A stretch of DNA of 64,000 bases from Candidatus Crickella equi (lineage in GTDB: Bacteria; Bacillota; Clostridia; Peptostreptococcales; Anaerovoracaceae), in the NCBI GenBank assembly GCA_018064755.1, contig JAGHUP010000006.1:55044-119043 (forward strand), in the 5' to 3' direction. This document shows positions 6,802-15,985 of the stretch, in pieces (position 1 is the stretch's first letter; every line of letters starts with the position of its first letter). The notes below the pieces were generated by a model. The model did no database searches. It was not told the origin of the DNA and saw only the letters and a list, made by a program, of their open reading frames with translations. The position numbers and the translations under genes are program-made.

Positions 6802-9684
6802 TTATTCGATTGATTTAAGTGATTCTGTCATTGAGATCTTGCGTAGCACCGGCTGCATCGCGAAATTGACGATGAAGGCGAAGACGAAGGTCAGGAGTAC
6901 CGAGTAGAGATAGTCCAGATTCGTCACGCGAGCTACGAAGAAGATCATATTGACGTTAATATTGTCTATAACGAATTGTATTAGCCATCTGCCGAGCGGG
7001 ATGCCGACGAGAGCGCCGAACGCAGTCAAGAAGATATTCTCCCTGAAGACATAGGATGACGTCTCCTTGCGGCGGAATCCGAGGACTTTGATGGTTGCAA
7101 TTTCGCGGATTCGCTCGGTGATGTTGATATTAGTTAAGTTGTACAGAACGATGAATGCAAGGAGTCCGGCGCAGAGAATTACTACGTAAATGACTGCGTT
7201 CAAGCTCGTCATCATTGAGTCAACTCGTTCTATCATGTCATTGTTCACGACTGTTGCAGCCGTGTGGTCGTACTTGGCGAGTTGAGCCGCATCCTCGTGG
7301 ACTGCTGCTGAATCGTCGCCGTGGTCGGTCATAATGTAGGCTGTTTTGATCTCGGCGGCTTCGCCAAATCCTTGTTCATAAGTCTTGGCGGTCATGTAGA
7401 CGTTCTCGCCGACGTAGTTATCGAAGATACCGCTGACCGTCGCAGTCATCTTCTTGTAACCCTTGGTGAAGGTTACTGTATCGCCGACGTTGATGCCGTA
7501 CTGATGGTTGAGCTTCCTACAGATAACAACCTCACCATCGCCAGGGAATTCGACCTGCTCACCCTTGTAGTGCAGGCTAATCTGATCCGTGATGTGCTTA
7601 TCATAGCTCGCAATCAATGTAACCTCACCGCTCTGGCCCGGAACTTTGATGTCCGCAGTGCCGGAATGAACGAAGAGAATATCACCAGGTGAGTCGACGT
7701 GATCCTTAGCGAAATCGATGAACTCAGCCTGCTTGCCAGCCGTCATATCTTTGTTAAAGATCACCTGATAATCGTACAGAGTGACCTCATCGTATTGGAA
7801 CTTGGCGACGCCCTTTATTGTGGTGTTGATGCCAAATCCAGCAATTAGAAGCGCGGTGCAGCCTGCGATGCCGATTACCATCATCAGGAAACGCTTCTTA
7901 TATCTGAAAACGTTACGGAAAGAGACTTTGTAGAGGAAGCTGATGCGTCGCCACAGAGGCGTAATGCGCTCCAGCAGAATTCTCTTGCCTGCCTTCGGAG
8001 TCTTAGGTCTCATCAGTTGTGCCGGTGATACGCCAAAATCTGCTGCGCAGCTCACCCAAGTCGCACCCATTGAACACAACAGTGCGACTGCGAGGCACTC
8101 GAGGCCGAGGACCCAATTGTATTTGATTGCCGATGCTGTATTGAAGTCATACATCATCGTATATGCATGCCAGATAACCTTAGGGAAGACGTTGCAGCCT
8201 ACGAAAAATCCGATGATGGATCCGAGAGTTGCGGCACTTCCCGAGTAGAACATGTACTTGGAAAGTATTGCTCTATTGCTGTAGCCAAGGGCTTTTAAGA
8301 TGCCCACCTGACCACGCTGGTCTTCCATCATTCTTGTCATGGTTGTCATGCAGACAAGTGCCGCAACCAGGAAGAAGAATGCCGGGAATATCTTGGCTAT
8401 ATTACTTACTATGTTGGAGTTTTGTTCGAAGGTCGAATATCCTATATTATCCTCTCGGGAAATCGAATAGGCATCACCCTTCTTCATTGTATCTATCTTG
8501 TGTTGGCCATCATCGAGCTTTTCCTTGGCATCGTCGAGAGTGCGCTCGGCCTTGTCCATTTTCTTCTTGGCCGAGTTGAGCTGCGCCTTGGAGTTATCTA
8601 GCTTTTTCTTAGCCGCAGCAAACTCCGCAGTAGCCTGAGCCTTACCAGCATTAAGTTCTGCCTGGCTCTTATCTAATTCAGCCTGCATAGCAACAAGCTG
8701 TTCCTCTGGAACCACACCAGACTTTCTTGCCTGTTCTAGTTGCTCATAGCCAGCATCAATCTGTGCTTGTGATGCTGCCAGCTGTGCCTCTGTTGCTTTC
8801 TTTTCTTTGTTATATTGTGCAAGTCCATCCTTGTACTTAGCGTAGCCGCTCTTGTACTCTTCCTTGCCCTTGTTGAAGTCTTTAACACCCTTATCATAAT
8901 CGACTTTCTTGTCATCGAGTTTATCTTGGGCTTTGGTCTTCTCCTTGTCTCGTCTTGCCGCCGTTACACGTTCTGCAAGATCTTCCATAATATCCTCAGC
9001 GCCTGAGAATTTAGCCTCAAGTTCATCAGAGAAAATATACTCATCACCGTCGAGTTTGACGTACATCTGAGTGTAGTAATCGCTGTCATATACGCTCTTC
9101 TTTACGAAGGCAAAACCATCTACAGAGCCATTACCGATTGATGTCGTACCTCTCTCGTAGTCAAGATAAAGTGGAGAATTGACGAATCCTACGATGGTGA
9201 ACTCGTCCACTTTGAACATCTCGCGATCTTTCTTCTTGTTGGCATCAGCAATTCTGATTTTATCGCCAATCTTATAGCCACCTTGGAACTTACAATCGAC
9301 TACAATCTCGTTATTTCGCTCTGGGAGCTTACCTTCTACCAGGTTAAGAGTATTTATATCTCCAGGCATTGAGAATGTCTTAAAAATACTCTCATGCCCG
9401 TCCTCGGTAGCAATTATAATGTCCTGTTCGATTACTGCCTCTGCTGTGGCGACACCCTCTGTTGCAAGGGCTAGCTCAACACTTTCGTCATCAATACCAT
9501 AAGTCGAAGCAATCTGGTAATCGAAGAGCTTGTGATCAGTTAGATACGTGTTCGCGGTCTCAAGCATGTCCGGTTTGCACATTTGAAGGCCCGCGTAAAA
9601 TCCTACGCCAAGAGCAACGATTGCGAGAATCGCCAGATAACGCGCTAATGAAGTTTTTATCTCTCTAATGGTGCTCTTTACCAT
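6802..9684 (-). CDS. FtsX/MacB-like ABC exporter permease with long coiled-coil insert
   Basis: A 960-residue permease. Residues 14-35 form an N-terminal membrane segment, followed by a large extracytoplasmic region whose residues about 230-400 are a Lys/Asp/Ala/Gln-rich heptad coiled coil with many repeated 'AQLN/AELD' units. Further membrane segments lie near 430-448, 480-500, 530-550, 600-620, 835-855, 880-900 and 920-940, giving two FtsX-type modules. A second extracytoplasmic domain lies between 625 and 830. It overlaps its ATPase gene (9678-10379) by 7 nt. Family members move lipoproteins, peptides or antimicrobials out of the membrane rather than import; the substrate here is unknown. 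The coiled coil may reach into the cell wall. Confidence 0.85.
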   Translation of the reverse strand: MVKSTIREIKTSLARYLAILAIVALGVGFYAGLQMCKPDMLETANTYLTDHKLFDYQIASTYGIDDESVELALATEGVATAEAVIEQDIIIATEDGHESIFKTFSMPGDINTLNLVEGKLPERNNEIVVDCKFQGGYKIGDKIRIADANKKKDREMFKVDEFTIVGFVNSPLYLDYERGTTSIGNGSVDGFAFVKKSVYDSDYYTQMYVKLDGDEYIFSDELEAKFSGAEDIMEDLAERVTAARRDKEKTKAQDKLDDKKVDYDKGVKDFNKGKEEYKSGYAKYKDGLAQYNKEKKATEAQLAASQAQIDAGYEQLEQARKSGVVPEEQLVAMQAELDKSQAELNAGKAQATAEFAAAKKKLDNSKAQLNSAKKKMDKAERTLDDAKEKLDDGQHKIDTMKKGDAYSISREDNIGYSTFEQNSNIVSNIAKIFPAFFFLVAALVCMTTMTRMMEDQRGQVGILKALGYSNRAILSKYMFYSGSAATLGSIIGFFVGCNVFPKVIWHAYTMMYDFNTASAIKYNWVLGLECLAVALLCSMGATWVSCAADFGVSPAQLMRPKTPKAGKRILLERITPLWRRISFLYKVSFRNVFRYKKRFLMMVIGIAGCTALLIAGFGINTTIKGVAKFQYDEVTLYDYQVIFNKDMTAGKQAEFIDFAKDHVDSPGDILFVHSGTADIKVPGQSGEVTLIASYDKHITDQISLHYKGEQVEFPGDGEVVICRKLNHQYGINVGDTVTFTKGYKKMTATVSGIFDNYVGENVYMTAKTYEQGFGEAAEIKTAYIMTDHGDDSAAVHEDAAQLAKYDHTAATVVNNDMIERVDSMMTSLNAVIYVVILCAGLLAFIVLYNLTNINITERIREIATIKVLGFRRKETSSYVFRENIFLTAFGALVGIPLGRWLIQFVIDNINVNMIFFVARVTNLDYLYSVLLTFVFAFIVNFAMQPVLRKISMTESLKSIE

Positions 9685-10379
9685 TCAATTTCTTCAATCG
9701 GTGTTGGGTTAGGATTAACCTGTATGTCTCTAACGGTACCGTTCTTGATGGAGACCACGCGGTCGGCCATCGGAGTCAGTGCCTTGTTGTGCGTGATAAT
9801 AATTACTGTTGTGCCAGTGTTTCTTGCCTGGTCTTGCAGCAGCTTGAGAATCTGCTTGCCTGTTGTATAGTCAAGGGCTCCAGTTGGCTCATCACAGAGC
9901 AGGAGCTTAGGATTCTTAGCCAGAGCTCTAGCGATTGCAACTCTCTGCTGCTCACCACCTGAGAGCTGACCTGGGAAGTTGTCCATTCTCTCGCCCAGGC
10001 CGACCGCCTCAAGAGTTGAGGCTGGGTCCAGTGGATCCTTGCATATCTGTGTTGCAAGAGAAACGTTCTCGATAGCTGTCAGGTTCTGAACCAGATTGTA
10101 GAACTGGAAAACGAATCCGATATCATAACGGCGATAATCCGTGAGCTCACGCTCTGACATCGCAGAAATCTCGCGTCCATCAAGTGTTACTTTGCCGTCC
10201 GTGAGAGTATCCATACCGCCAAGAATGTTCAGCAGGGTTGTTTTGCCCGAGCCGGATTCTCCAACTATAACAACAAGTTCACCCTTCTCGAGAGTGAACG
10301 TGATGTCTTGAAGGGCGAGGATGTCGACCTCGCCCGAATGATATATTTTCTTTACTTTGTCGAATTCTACGTAACTCAT
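9678..10379 (-). CDS. ABC exporter ATPase (LolD/MacB/FtsE-like)
   Basis: A 233-residue ATPase with Walker [11 protein letters not shown]-loop GFVFQFYNL, signature [15 protein letters not shown], Walker B LLLCDEP followed by TGALD, and switch motif IIITHN. The [18 protein letters not shown] segment is characteristic of the LolD/MacB/BceA subfamily that pairs with FtsX-like permeases. Its ATG overlaps the stop of the upstream threonine aldolase gene (TAATG) and its own end overlaps the permease, so all three are one transcription unit. Confidence 0.92.
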   Translation of the reverse strand: MSYVEFDKVKKIYHSGEVDILALQDITFTLEKGELVVIVGESGSGKTTLLNILGGMDTLTDGKVTLDGREISAMSERELTDYRRYDIGFVFQFYNLVQNLTAIENVSLATQICKDPLDPASTLEAVGLGERMDNFPGQLSGGEQQRVAIARALAKNPKLLLCDEPTGALDYTTGKQILKLLQDQARNTGTTVIIITHNKALTPMADRVVSIKNGTVRDIQVNPNPTPIEEIEW

Positions 10380-11422
10380 TATTGTTTAATTGCGTTGACC
10401 AAAGCGTCTACTTCTTCTTCGGTGGTGGACCATGAAGTGCAGAATCTTACGAGTGCCGTTTCGTCATCAATCCAGTGATCGAGCTCGAAGAAGATTCCCT
10501 GGGTCCTCAGATTTTCTACTTGGCTGCGTGAAAGCTCATAATAAAGCTGATTGGATTGACTGCGAATGTATGGCTTGGCGCCGGTGGAATCGAGCGCTGC
10601 CTGAATACGCTTCGCGTATTCATTTGCTTGGCGACAGATCTGGAAATACAGACAATCCTTGCCGCCCTTCAGGAGCTCATGGAACTGGAGGCCAAGCAAC
10701 CAGCCTTTGGCTAGCAGCGCTCCGTTCATCTTCATATAGTTACGGAAGTTCTCCTGAATCATTGGACTTGTAGTCACGAAAGCCTCGCCGAACAGCGCAC
10801 CGCATTTGGTGCCACCGATATAGAATGCATCAGCATAAGTTGCGATATCTGCCAATGTTACATCGTTTTCATCAGCTGTCAGACCGTAGCCCATACGCGC
10901 TCCATCGATATATAGGAACAGCTTGAACTTGTTACAAACCAGTCTGATATCCTCAAGTTCTTTCTTGGAGTACAAAGTACCATACTCAGTTGGGAATGAG
11001 ATGTATACGGCTCTTGGCTGAGTCATATGCTCCTTCAGGTCATTATGAATGTAGTAGTTTGCATTCTCTGCAATCTGAGCTGCAGTAATCTTGCCATCAG
11101 CAGATGGAATAACGTGAACCTTGTGTCCAGTATTTTCGATCGCTCCGGACTCATGAACAGCAATATGTCCACTATCTGCAGAAATTACAGACTGAAAAGC
11201 ATGGAGCATTGCCTCCATCGCAATCATGTTCATCTGAGTTCCACCAACAAGAAAATGAATCTGCGCATCAGGGCTGTCAATCAGCTTATTGATATCTTCA
11301 ACAGCCTTCTTGCAAATCTCGTCGTGGCCATAGCCCACATATGAATTGTCATTAATCTCCGCGAGCGCATTCAGAATTACCGGATGCGCCCCACGGCTAT
11401 AATCGTTGTCAAATTTGTACAT
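10379..11422 (-). CDS. Low-specificity threonine aldolase / beta-eliminating lyase family
   Basis: A 347-residue fold-type I PLP enzyme. It starts MYKFDNDYSRGAHPVIL, a family signature, and has the PLP-lysine in FYIGGTKCGALFGEA (near residue 205) and the preceding LYIDGARMGYGL. Threonine aldolases split threonine or allo-threonine into glycine and acetaldehyde; related enzymes act on other beta-hydroxy or aromatic amino acids, so the precise substrate is uncertain. It is coupled by a one-base overlap to the exporter ATPase gene, an arrangement whose meaning is unclear. Confidence 0.87.
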   Translation of the reverse strand: MYKFDNDYSRGAHPVILNALAEINDNSYVGYGHDEICKKAVEDINKLIDSPDAQIHFLVGGTQMNMIAMEAMLHAFQSVISADSGHIAVHESGAIENTGHKVHVIPSADGKITAAQIAENANYYIHNDLKEHMTQPRAVYISFPTEYGTLYSKKELEDIRLVCNKFKLFLYIDGARMGYGLTADENDVTLADIATYADAFYIGGTKCGALFGEAFVTTSPMIQENFRNYMKMNGALLAKGWLLGLQFHELLKGGKDCLYFQICRQANEYAKRIQAALDSTGAKPYIRSQSNQLYYELSRSQVENLRTQGIFFELDHWIDDETALVRFCTSWSTTEEEVDALVNAIKQ

Positions 11423-11424
11423 AA

Positions 11425-12960
11425 TTACTGAACCTTAAATGTTACCTTAGCACTTGCGGAAGTATAGTTTTTAGTCGCAGGTGAAGTAATAGTAAATGTT
11501 AATGTTCTCGCTTTAAAACCAGTATTGTGCTCGGCAATTTCGAACTTGCACACTGCATATCCACCACTTACGAGGTTGGTTGGATTCACATCCAGTTCAA
11601 AGAGTTTACCAGTTCTCAATGCCTTGTATTTATCTCCAGTTTTAATGCCAATCTTAGTCAAATCTACGTCGCTTGCACTAGCTGTGCCCTTTCTAACTGA
11701 TTTAACCTTAAGTTGGAATACATCGTGGTTCTTTCTGTTCGCAGGGATAACCTTGTTTGAAGGTGTTGTTAATATTTTCAGTTCTTGTGCAGCCTTGTTG
11801 ATCTTGTATTTAGCACTCTTGCTACCCATGTACTTCTTGTTATCCTTAGCTGCCTTGATTGTTACCTTGGCAGTTCCTGCATTTGTATTATTGCTGTAGG
11901 TAACTGTATATGCGTCTGATGGAACCTTCTTTCCATTCAGTGTTACACTTACAGCTGGCTTGTTAGCCTTGCCACTGTATGTATAAGATGATTTGGATAG
12001 ATTAATCTTAGCTTTGCTCAGATCCTCTGCGCCCTGAACCTTAATATCGAACTTCTTAACGCAATCGTTATAGTTGTCATTGCCCTTAACTGTCATAGTT
12101 ACAGTAGCTGTGCCAGACTTATTTCCGATTGCCTGAACTGTGCAAGATGTGCTGTCCTTATCGACAATCTTGAGCATCTTGCTATCACTAACCTTGAAAG
12201 AAGCTTCTTTAGTTCCAATTGAAGAACTCTCGAACTTAACTGTTGCCTTCTCATCCTTGTAAGTATAGAGCTTGCTCTTGTCACAGCTTGCCTGAACTAC
12301 CTGGTCACCCTTAACAACCTTGTAAGTCTTCTTAACTGTGCCATAGTAGAGACCGCCATCGCCGGTAACCTTTACTGTATAAGAGCCAATTGCCTTAGAT
12401 TCATCTGGTCTCTCTACAGTATAGTACTTGCTGTTAACCTTCTTGCCATCCCACTTAACAGTTACTGTTGGCTTGTGGTTTTCTCCATCATACTTGTATG
12501 AAGTCTTGCTCAGGCTAACATTAGCAGCCTTGAGTTTGCGACCGTTCTTAACAGTTACCTTAACTGTTTTGCTTTCAGGTCCATAAGTTTCATTTCCTGC
12601 AAAGCTGATACTAACTTTAGTACTACCAGCCTTAACGCCTTTAACTTTATAAACTAAATATGTGAAGCCATCCTCACCTACAACTGAGCTTGACTTACTA
12701 ACTGTAGCGATTTTCTTGTTAGCTGACTTTACTGTGCATTCGCCAACATTAAACTCAATCTGTTCCTTAGAAGTATCTCTAAGTCTTATTTCAGCAGTTG
12801 TTGACTTGCTGCCATGCATATAAACAGTCAGTTTGCTTACATCCGGATTCATCCAGATTTCCTGTGCTTCCTTGGTGGCCTCGCCTTCTGCAAAAGCCAT
12901 ACTTGGAAACATTGATAATGCGATTATCAATGACAGGAAAACTACACTTAATCTCTTCAT
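11425..12960 (-). CDS. Secreted multi-Ig-like domain protein
   Basis: A 511-residue protein with a signal peptide (basic MKRL, hydrophobic core, cleavage after SMAFA). The rest is beta-rich repeats with a Big_2/MBG-like look: two similar repeats contain LSKTSYKYDGENHKPTVTV and LSKSSYTYSGKANKPAVSV, each followed by a Tyr-rich TVTY/YTVE strand and GTAKVTIKA. No LPXTG motif or membrane anchor is present at the C-terminus. It is probably cell-surface associated or released and may bind wall polymers or host ligands; this is inference. It is distinct in sequence from the two cassette proteins at 17033 and 25574. Confidence 0.75.
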   Translation of the reverse strand: MKRLSVVFLSLIIALSMFPSMAFAEGEATKEAQEIWMNPDVSKLTVYMHGSKSTTAEIRLRDTSKEQIEFNVGECTVKSANKKIATVSKSSSVVGEDGFTYLVYKVKGVKAGSTKVSISFAGNETYGPESKTVKVTVKNGRKLKAANVSLSKTSYKYDGENHKPTVTVKWDGKKVNSKYYTVERPDESKAIGSYTVKVTGDGGLYYGTVKKTYKVVKGDQVVQASCDKSKLYTYKDEKATVKFESSSIGTKEASFKVSDSKMLKIVDKDSTSCTVQAIGNKSGTATVTMTVKGNDNYNDCVKKFDIKVQGAEDLSKAKINLSKSSYTYSGKANKPAVSVTLNGKKVPSDAYTVTYSNNTNAGTAKVTIKAAKDNKKYMGSKSAKYKINKAAQELKILTTPSNKVIPANRKNHDVFQLKVKSVRKGTASASDVDLTKIGIKTGDKYKALRTGKLFELDVNPTNLVSGGYAVCKFEIAEHNTGFKARTLTFTITSPATKNYTSASAKVTFKVQ

Positions 12961-12978
12961 AACGATCTCCCTATTTCT

Positions 12979-13599
12979 CTATGATGCGAGGCCGATCTTC
13001 GCCCTCAATTTATTAACTCTAGCCAATAATGCAGCAATTGCTGCGGCTCCGATTCCTAATTTAACAAGTCCAGACATCAGTGGATACTTATCCCAAAACA
13101 GTGGTGCCGCCGCGTCGATGCCCGCGATAACAAGTGCAACAACTCCAAGTGTTGCAATATGTCCCTTGGACAGAATCTTGCTCATTGGAACATCTGGGAA
13201 TAACAGCTTGGCCGTGCCCGCATAGACCCCGACAAGCAAGCCCCAACTGACTAATGCCGTTAGGGCAAATGCCCCTATTGGTGAGGCTATCAGCAGCCTA
13301 AATAGCAGACTCGCCACCGTCATTAACGCCGTTCCAATTAGCGACAGCGGTGCGATTAGCAGCCGTTTCACGCCACCCTTCTTCTGCTCTGCCTGATCCT
13401 CATCATCGTCATCAACCGTTGCATTCGCAAACTCATCGATGTCCATAACGATTGGTGCCGGATTAACTTGGGTCTGTGTCATCTCAGGCGTTATCTCAGT
13501 TGCTCCGCTGAATAGCATTCCTGCCACTAGAGAAGCCAGAACCGTAACGGTTGCCGCACCCTGTATTAACTTCTTCTTGTTAAACTTCTTCTTTTCCAT
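12979..13599 (-). CDS. Membrane protein of unknown function
   Basis: A 206-residue protein with a lysine-rich N-terminus (MEKKKFNKKK), one membrane segment at about 14-30, an acidic patch (DDDDEDQAEQKKGG) near residue 62 and three further hydrophobic segments between 75 and 190. I do not recognise a family. It lies 18 nt upstream of the secreted Ig-like protein gene and 3 nt after ridA, so all three are probably co-transcribed. Confidence 0.55.
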   Translation of the reverse strand: MEKKKFNKKKLIQGAATVTVLASLVAGMLFSGATEITPEMTQTQVNPAPIVMDIDEFANATVDDDDEDQAEQKKGGVKRLLIAPLSLIGTALMTVASLLFRLLIASPIGAFALTALVSWGLLVGVYAGTAKLLFPDVPMSKILSKGHIATLGVVALVIAGIDAAAPLFWDKYPLMSGLVKLGIGAAAIAALLARVNKLRAKIGLAS

Positions 13600-13602
13600 C
13601 TA

Positions 13603-13974
13603 TTAGAGCTCAGCGATGAACTCGATTTCGCAGAGAACGCTCTTAGGAAGCTGCTTAACAGCTACGCATGAACGAGCTGGCTTCTCTGTGAAGTACTTAG
13701 CATAAACTTCGTTAAAGGCTGCGAAATCGCCCATATCTGCCAGGAAGCAAGTTGTCTTAACAACCTTAGTCAGATCTGATCCAGCTGCCTCGAGAAGTGC
13801 CTTAGCATTCTCGCAAGCTCTCTCAGCCTGCGCAGTGATTTCTTCGCCTACGATTGCTCCTGTTGCAGGGTCAAATGGGCACTGTCCGCTGGCAAATAAA
13901 AGGTTGCCAACAACCTTAGCCTGTGAATATGGTCCGATAGCTGCAGGTGCTTTATCTGTTGAAATAGTCTTCAT
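13603..13974 (-). CDS. ridA: RidA (YjgF/YER057c) reactive enamine/imine deaminase
   Basis: A 123-residue RidA protein: KAPAAIGPYSQAKVVGNLLFASGQ at the N-terminus, CENAKALLEAAGSDLTKVVKTTCFL in the middle, and the conserved PARSCVAVKQLP near the end with the substrate-binding Arg. RidA hydrolyses reactive 2-aminoacrylate-type intermediates released by PLP enzymes such as serine or threonine dehydratases. A dsdA and a threonine aldolase gene are nearby, which fits this role. The ATG is preceded by AGGAGG. Confidence 0.93.
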   Translation of the reverse strand: MKTISTDKAPAAIGPYSQAKVVGNLLFASGQCPFDPATGAIVGEEITAQAERACENAKALLEAAGSDLTKVVKTTCFLADMGDFAAFNEVYAKYFTEKPARSCVAVKQLPKSVLCEIEFIAEL

Positions 13975-13989
13975 AATTTCCTCCTTTAT

Positions 13990-14060
13990 GTACTCTTGAG
14001 CCCGTTCCTAATTGGCGCATTTCGCTAGAATGCACCATTTAGGAACGGGCTGGTTGGTAC
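13990..14060. repeat. Nested palindrome, repeat family 1 copy B
   Basis: The spacer between trmL and ridA is occupied by an inverted repeat with GAGCCCGTTCCTAA and TTAGGAACGGGC arms around GGCGCATT...AATGCACC, closed by GTAC at both ends. It belongs to the same family as the copies at 747-863, 43327-43402 and 63786-63863. It is not followed by a T run on the minus strand, so it is not an obvious terminator for trmL. Confidence 0.8.
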
Positions 14061-14072
14061 ATTACTATTTTA

Positions 14073-14543
14073 TCACTCCAGACCCGGGAAGTCGAGTTGG
14101 CGGAGTGCTTCGAACAGTATTATATTCGCTGAGTTAGCGAGGTTGAAGGAACGTAGCCTAGTCGACTCGCTCATTGGAATGCGAATCGCGCGGTCAGCGT
14201 GTTTCGCAATGAAATCCTTAGGAAGTCCAGCTGTCTCACGGCCGAATAATATCATGTCTTCGTCGTGAAACTCCGCGTCAGTGTAGCGGTGTCCGCCCTT
14301 GGTCGTGGCGAGCCAGAGACGACGTTCTCCGTACTTGGCCATGAAGTCGTCAAGGCTCTCGTGAACCTCAAGCTTGACATAAGGCCAATAGTCCAGGCCG
14401 GCACGGCGAACGCTCTTCTCGTCTATATCAAAACCGAGTGGTTTGACCAAGTGAAGAACGCTGTCAGTTGCCGCACAAGTACGCGCTATATTGCCCGTGT
14501 TAGGCGGGATTTCCGGTTCAACGAACACTATGTGTAATGCCAT
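14073..14543 (-). CDS. trmL: tRNA (cytidine/uridine(34)-2'-O)-methyltransferase TrmL (SPOUT)
   Basis: A 156-residue SPOUT methyltransferase that methylates the 2'-OH of the wobble nucleotide in certain leucine tRNAs. Motifs: HIVFVEPEIPPNTGNIARTCAAT at the N-terminus, a DYWPYVKL segment, LFGRETAGLP (SAM-binding knot) and the C-terminal RSFNLANSANIILFEALRQ. Its length equals the family norm. Upstream (14544-14626) is an AT-rich gap leading into the 270-bp repeat. Confidence 0.93.
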   Translation of the reverse strand: MALHIVFVEPEIPPNTGNIARTCAATDSVLHLVKPLGFDIDEKSVRRAGLDYWPYVKLEVHESLDDFMAKYGERRLWLATTKGGHRYTDAEFHDEDMILFGRETAGLPKDFIAKHADRAIRIPMSESTRLRSFNLANSANIILFEALRQLDFPGLE

Positions 14544-14626
14544 GTTACATTCCTCCCTATTATATATAATGATACAATAAAAGTGGCTATGATTACAATG
14601 ATTGCAGAGGTACAGATTGTTATGGA

Positions 14627-14896
14627 AATTCGCGAATTGTCAGCTCGACAGGTAGGGCTATTCGCGAATTGTCGCTATGGAGAGGTCGACGCCAAAAGTA
14701 CATCATTTTCGCATGCGATGGACTTCCGGATTGTCGCTATGTGGCGACAGATAAGAAAAGTACATACTCATTTTGGCTCTAAGCGAGTAAAACGAGTATG
14801 TACTTTTTGCTTGTAGAATCCTATTGCGACAGAATCGCAGTTCTCGCGACTGAAAAAGCATGTACTTTTGCCGTTAGAATCTGTATAGCGACAAAA
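14627..14896. repeat. 270-bp structured repeat, family 2 copy A
   Basis: This 270-bp non-coding block is roughly 90% or more identical by eye to 15986-16255 and recurs in a diverged form at 38461-38684. It is a nested inverted repeat: AAAAGTACATACTC (14757 on) pairs with GAGTATGTACTTTT (14795 on), an outer GCCAAAAGTACATC pairs with GCATGTACTTTTGCC, and GTCGCTATG/CATAGCGAC-type segments occur around them. The first 35 bases carry two copies of TTCGCGAATTGTC. Such architecture suits a non-autonomous mobile repeat or a structured RNA; no protein is encoded. Confidence 0.85.
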
Positions 14897-14927
14897 CAAG
14901 ATGTTTCTCGTGACAGGCGAGAGTTGA

Positions 14928-15800
14928 TTAGTAAAGGGCATCCTGAAGTATCATGTGGTGTATTATGAATTCCGTCTCTTTCTCGTCTATGCCTTCGTTA
15001 CGTTGCTCATATGTCACTATCATATTCTTTCCGCGTACATATCCAAGCTTGTAATAGAAGCCTTCGTCCTTGAGTTTCTTCATGGCGTAGCCTTCTTTGT
15101 CCATTATGCCATTATGCTCCCAGAGGAACACTTTGCCTGTCGTTGGACTTAGGATAGTAAAGTCAGGATATAGATCTTCATTGCCATATTTCATATATTG
15201 CTCATACTTAAATGGAATATCGTGTTCCATAAGAAGTCTTATAATATCTCGTTCTGACTTGGATCTAACATTAAATCCTGCCCTTGTTGGAACCTTCAAT
15301 TCTTCAGGGTGAGGAACAGTCCCTGTATATTTATCTGCAAGCCACCTTTCAATACGCTCAGATTTCGCTCGCTGCTGAGCTTCATATTGTTCACTTAACA
15401 ATCTTGAAAACTCGCTAGCTCTTTCAACATACTTATTGCCACGCTCGAATGAGCTACAATTATTTAGGTACATATTGATAGCACGAAGTTCTTGCTTGTC
15501 GTCTAAAAGCTCCTTCTCATATAGACCTTTCAACGCCATTGTCTTTGCTGTCTCTTCTTCCGTCTTTGGCAAATACTTTCGCCTGGCCTTTTTATTATTT
15601 GGCGAGCTAGTACCATTTACTACCTGATTATTCTCAGTGTCCTTCTTTGAACAGTTCTCTAGAATATACCAACGCCAGCAGTCTCTATTAGGATAGCAAG
15701 CTAGAATACCCTGCGGAGCTTTCTGAATAAACTCCTCTTTTTTCTTTATTGACTCTTCCAATCGTTTTCGCTCATTATCTAACACTCTATAGTAATTCAT
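14928..15800 (-). CDS. Orphan PD-(D/E)XK nuclease-like protein between direct repeats
   Basis: A 290-residue protein of no family I can name. Residues about 1-165 are charged and helical with coiled-coil character (repeated Lys/Glu/Arg). The C-terminal part has the arrangement of a PD-(D/E)XK nuclease: RSKSERDIIRLLMEH (helix with the first Glu), YPDFTIL (the PD), then VFLWEHNG (E-x-x in place of the usual E-x-K). Metal-dependent DNA cleavage is therefore possible but the catalytic Lys is not evident. The gene is bracketed by 270-bp direct repeats 1.09 kb apart, which suggests that it moved, or could be lost, as a unit. Confidence 0.6.
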   Translation of the reverse strand: MNYYRVLDNERKRLEESIKKKEEFIQKAPQGILACYPNRDCWRWYILENCSKKDTENNQVVNGTSSPNNKKARRKYLPKTEEETAKTMALKGLYEKELLDDKQELRAINMYLNNCSSFERGNKYVERASEFSRLLSEQYEAQQRAKSERIERWLADKYTGTVPHPEELKVPTRAGFNVRSKSERDIIRLLMEHDIPFKYEQYMKYGNEDLYPDFTILSPTTGKVFLWEHNGIMDKEGYAMKKLKDEGFYYKLGYVRGKNMIVTYEQRNEGIDEKETEFIIHHMILQDALY

Positions 15801-15943
15801 ATCTTACTCCATTCTCTATCTAATGATGATTATATGCGAGGGCTATTTCTGTTCTTAAATTAGAGAGCTATGATGATACATTTTCTACAAGAAACAAGTT
15901 ATGACACCTTATCATTTTTAGATTAATATTTCTACACTTTGAA

Positions 15944-15980
15944 AAAAATCGGTTCTGAAATGTAGGATTTCGTGACAAAA
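15944..15980. repeat. 37-bp dispersed repeat, family 3 copy 1
   Basis: AAAATCGGTTCTGAAATG continuing through TAGGATTTCG is the reverse complement of elements at 22048-22084 and 63748-63784. The core GAAATCCTACATTTC is a hairpin (GAAAT/ATTTC) flanked by AACCG on each side. It lies 5 bp from the second 270-bp repeat. Bases 15801-15943, between the nuclease-like gene and this element, show nothing else that I can identify. Confidence 0.7.
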
Positions 15981-15985
15981 TCGAT

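Noticed and set aside
12979..13599. Third invertible-promoter cassette around the secreted protein at 11425-12960
   Set aside because: Its gene lies directly behind a membrane-protein gene without an HTH partner, without the conserved leader and without inverted repeats around a TTGNAACCCCCT promoter.
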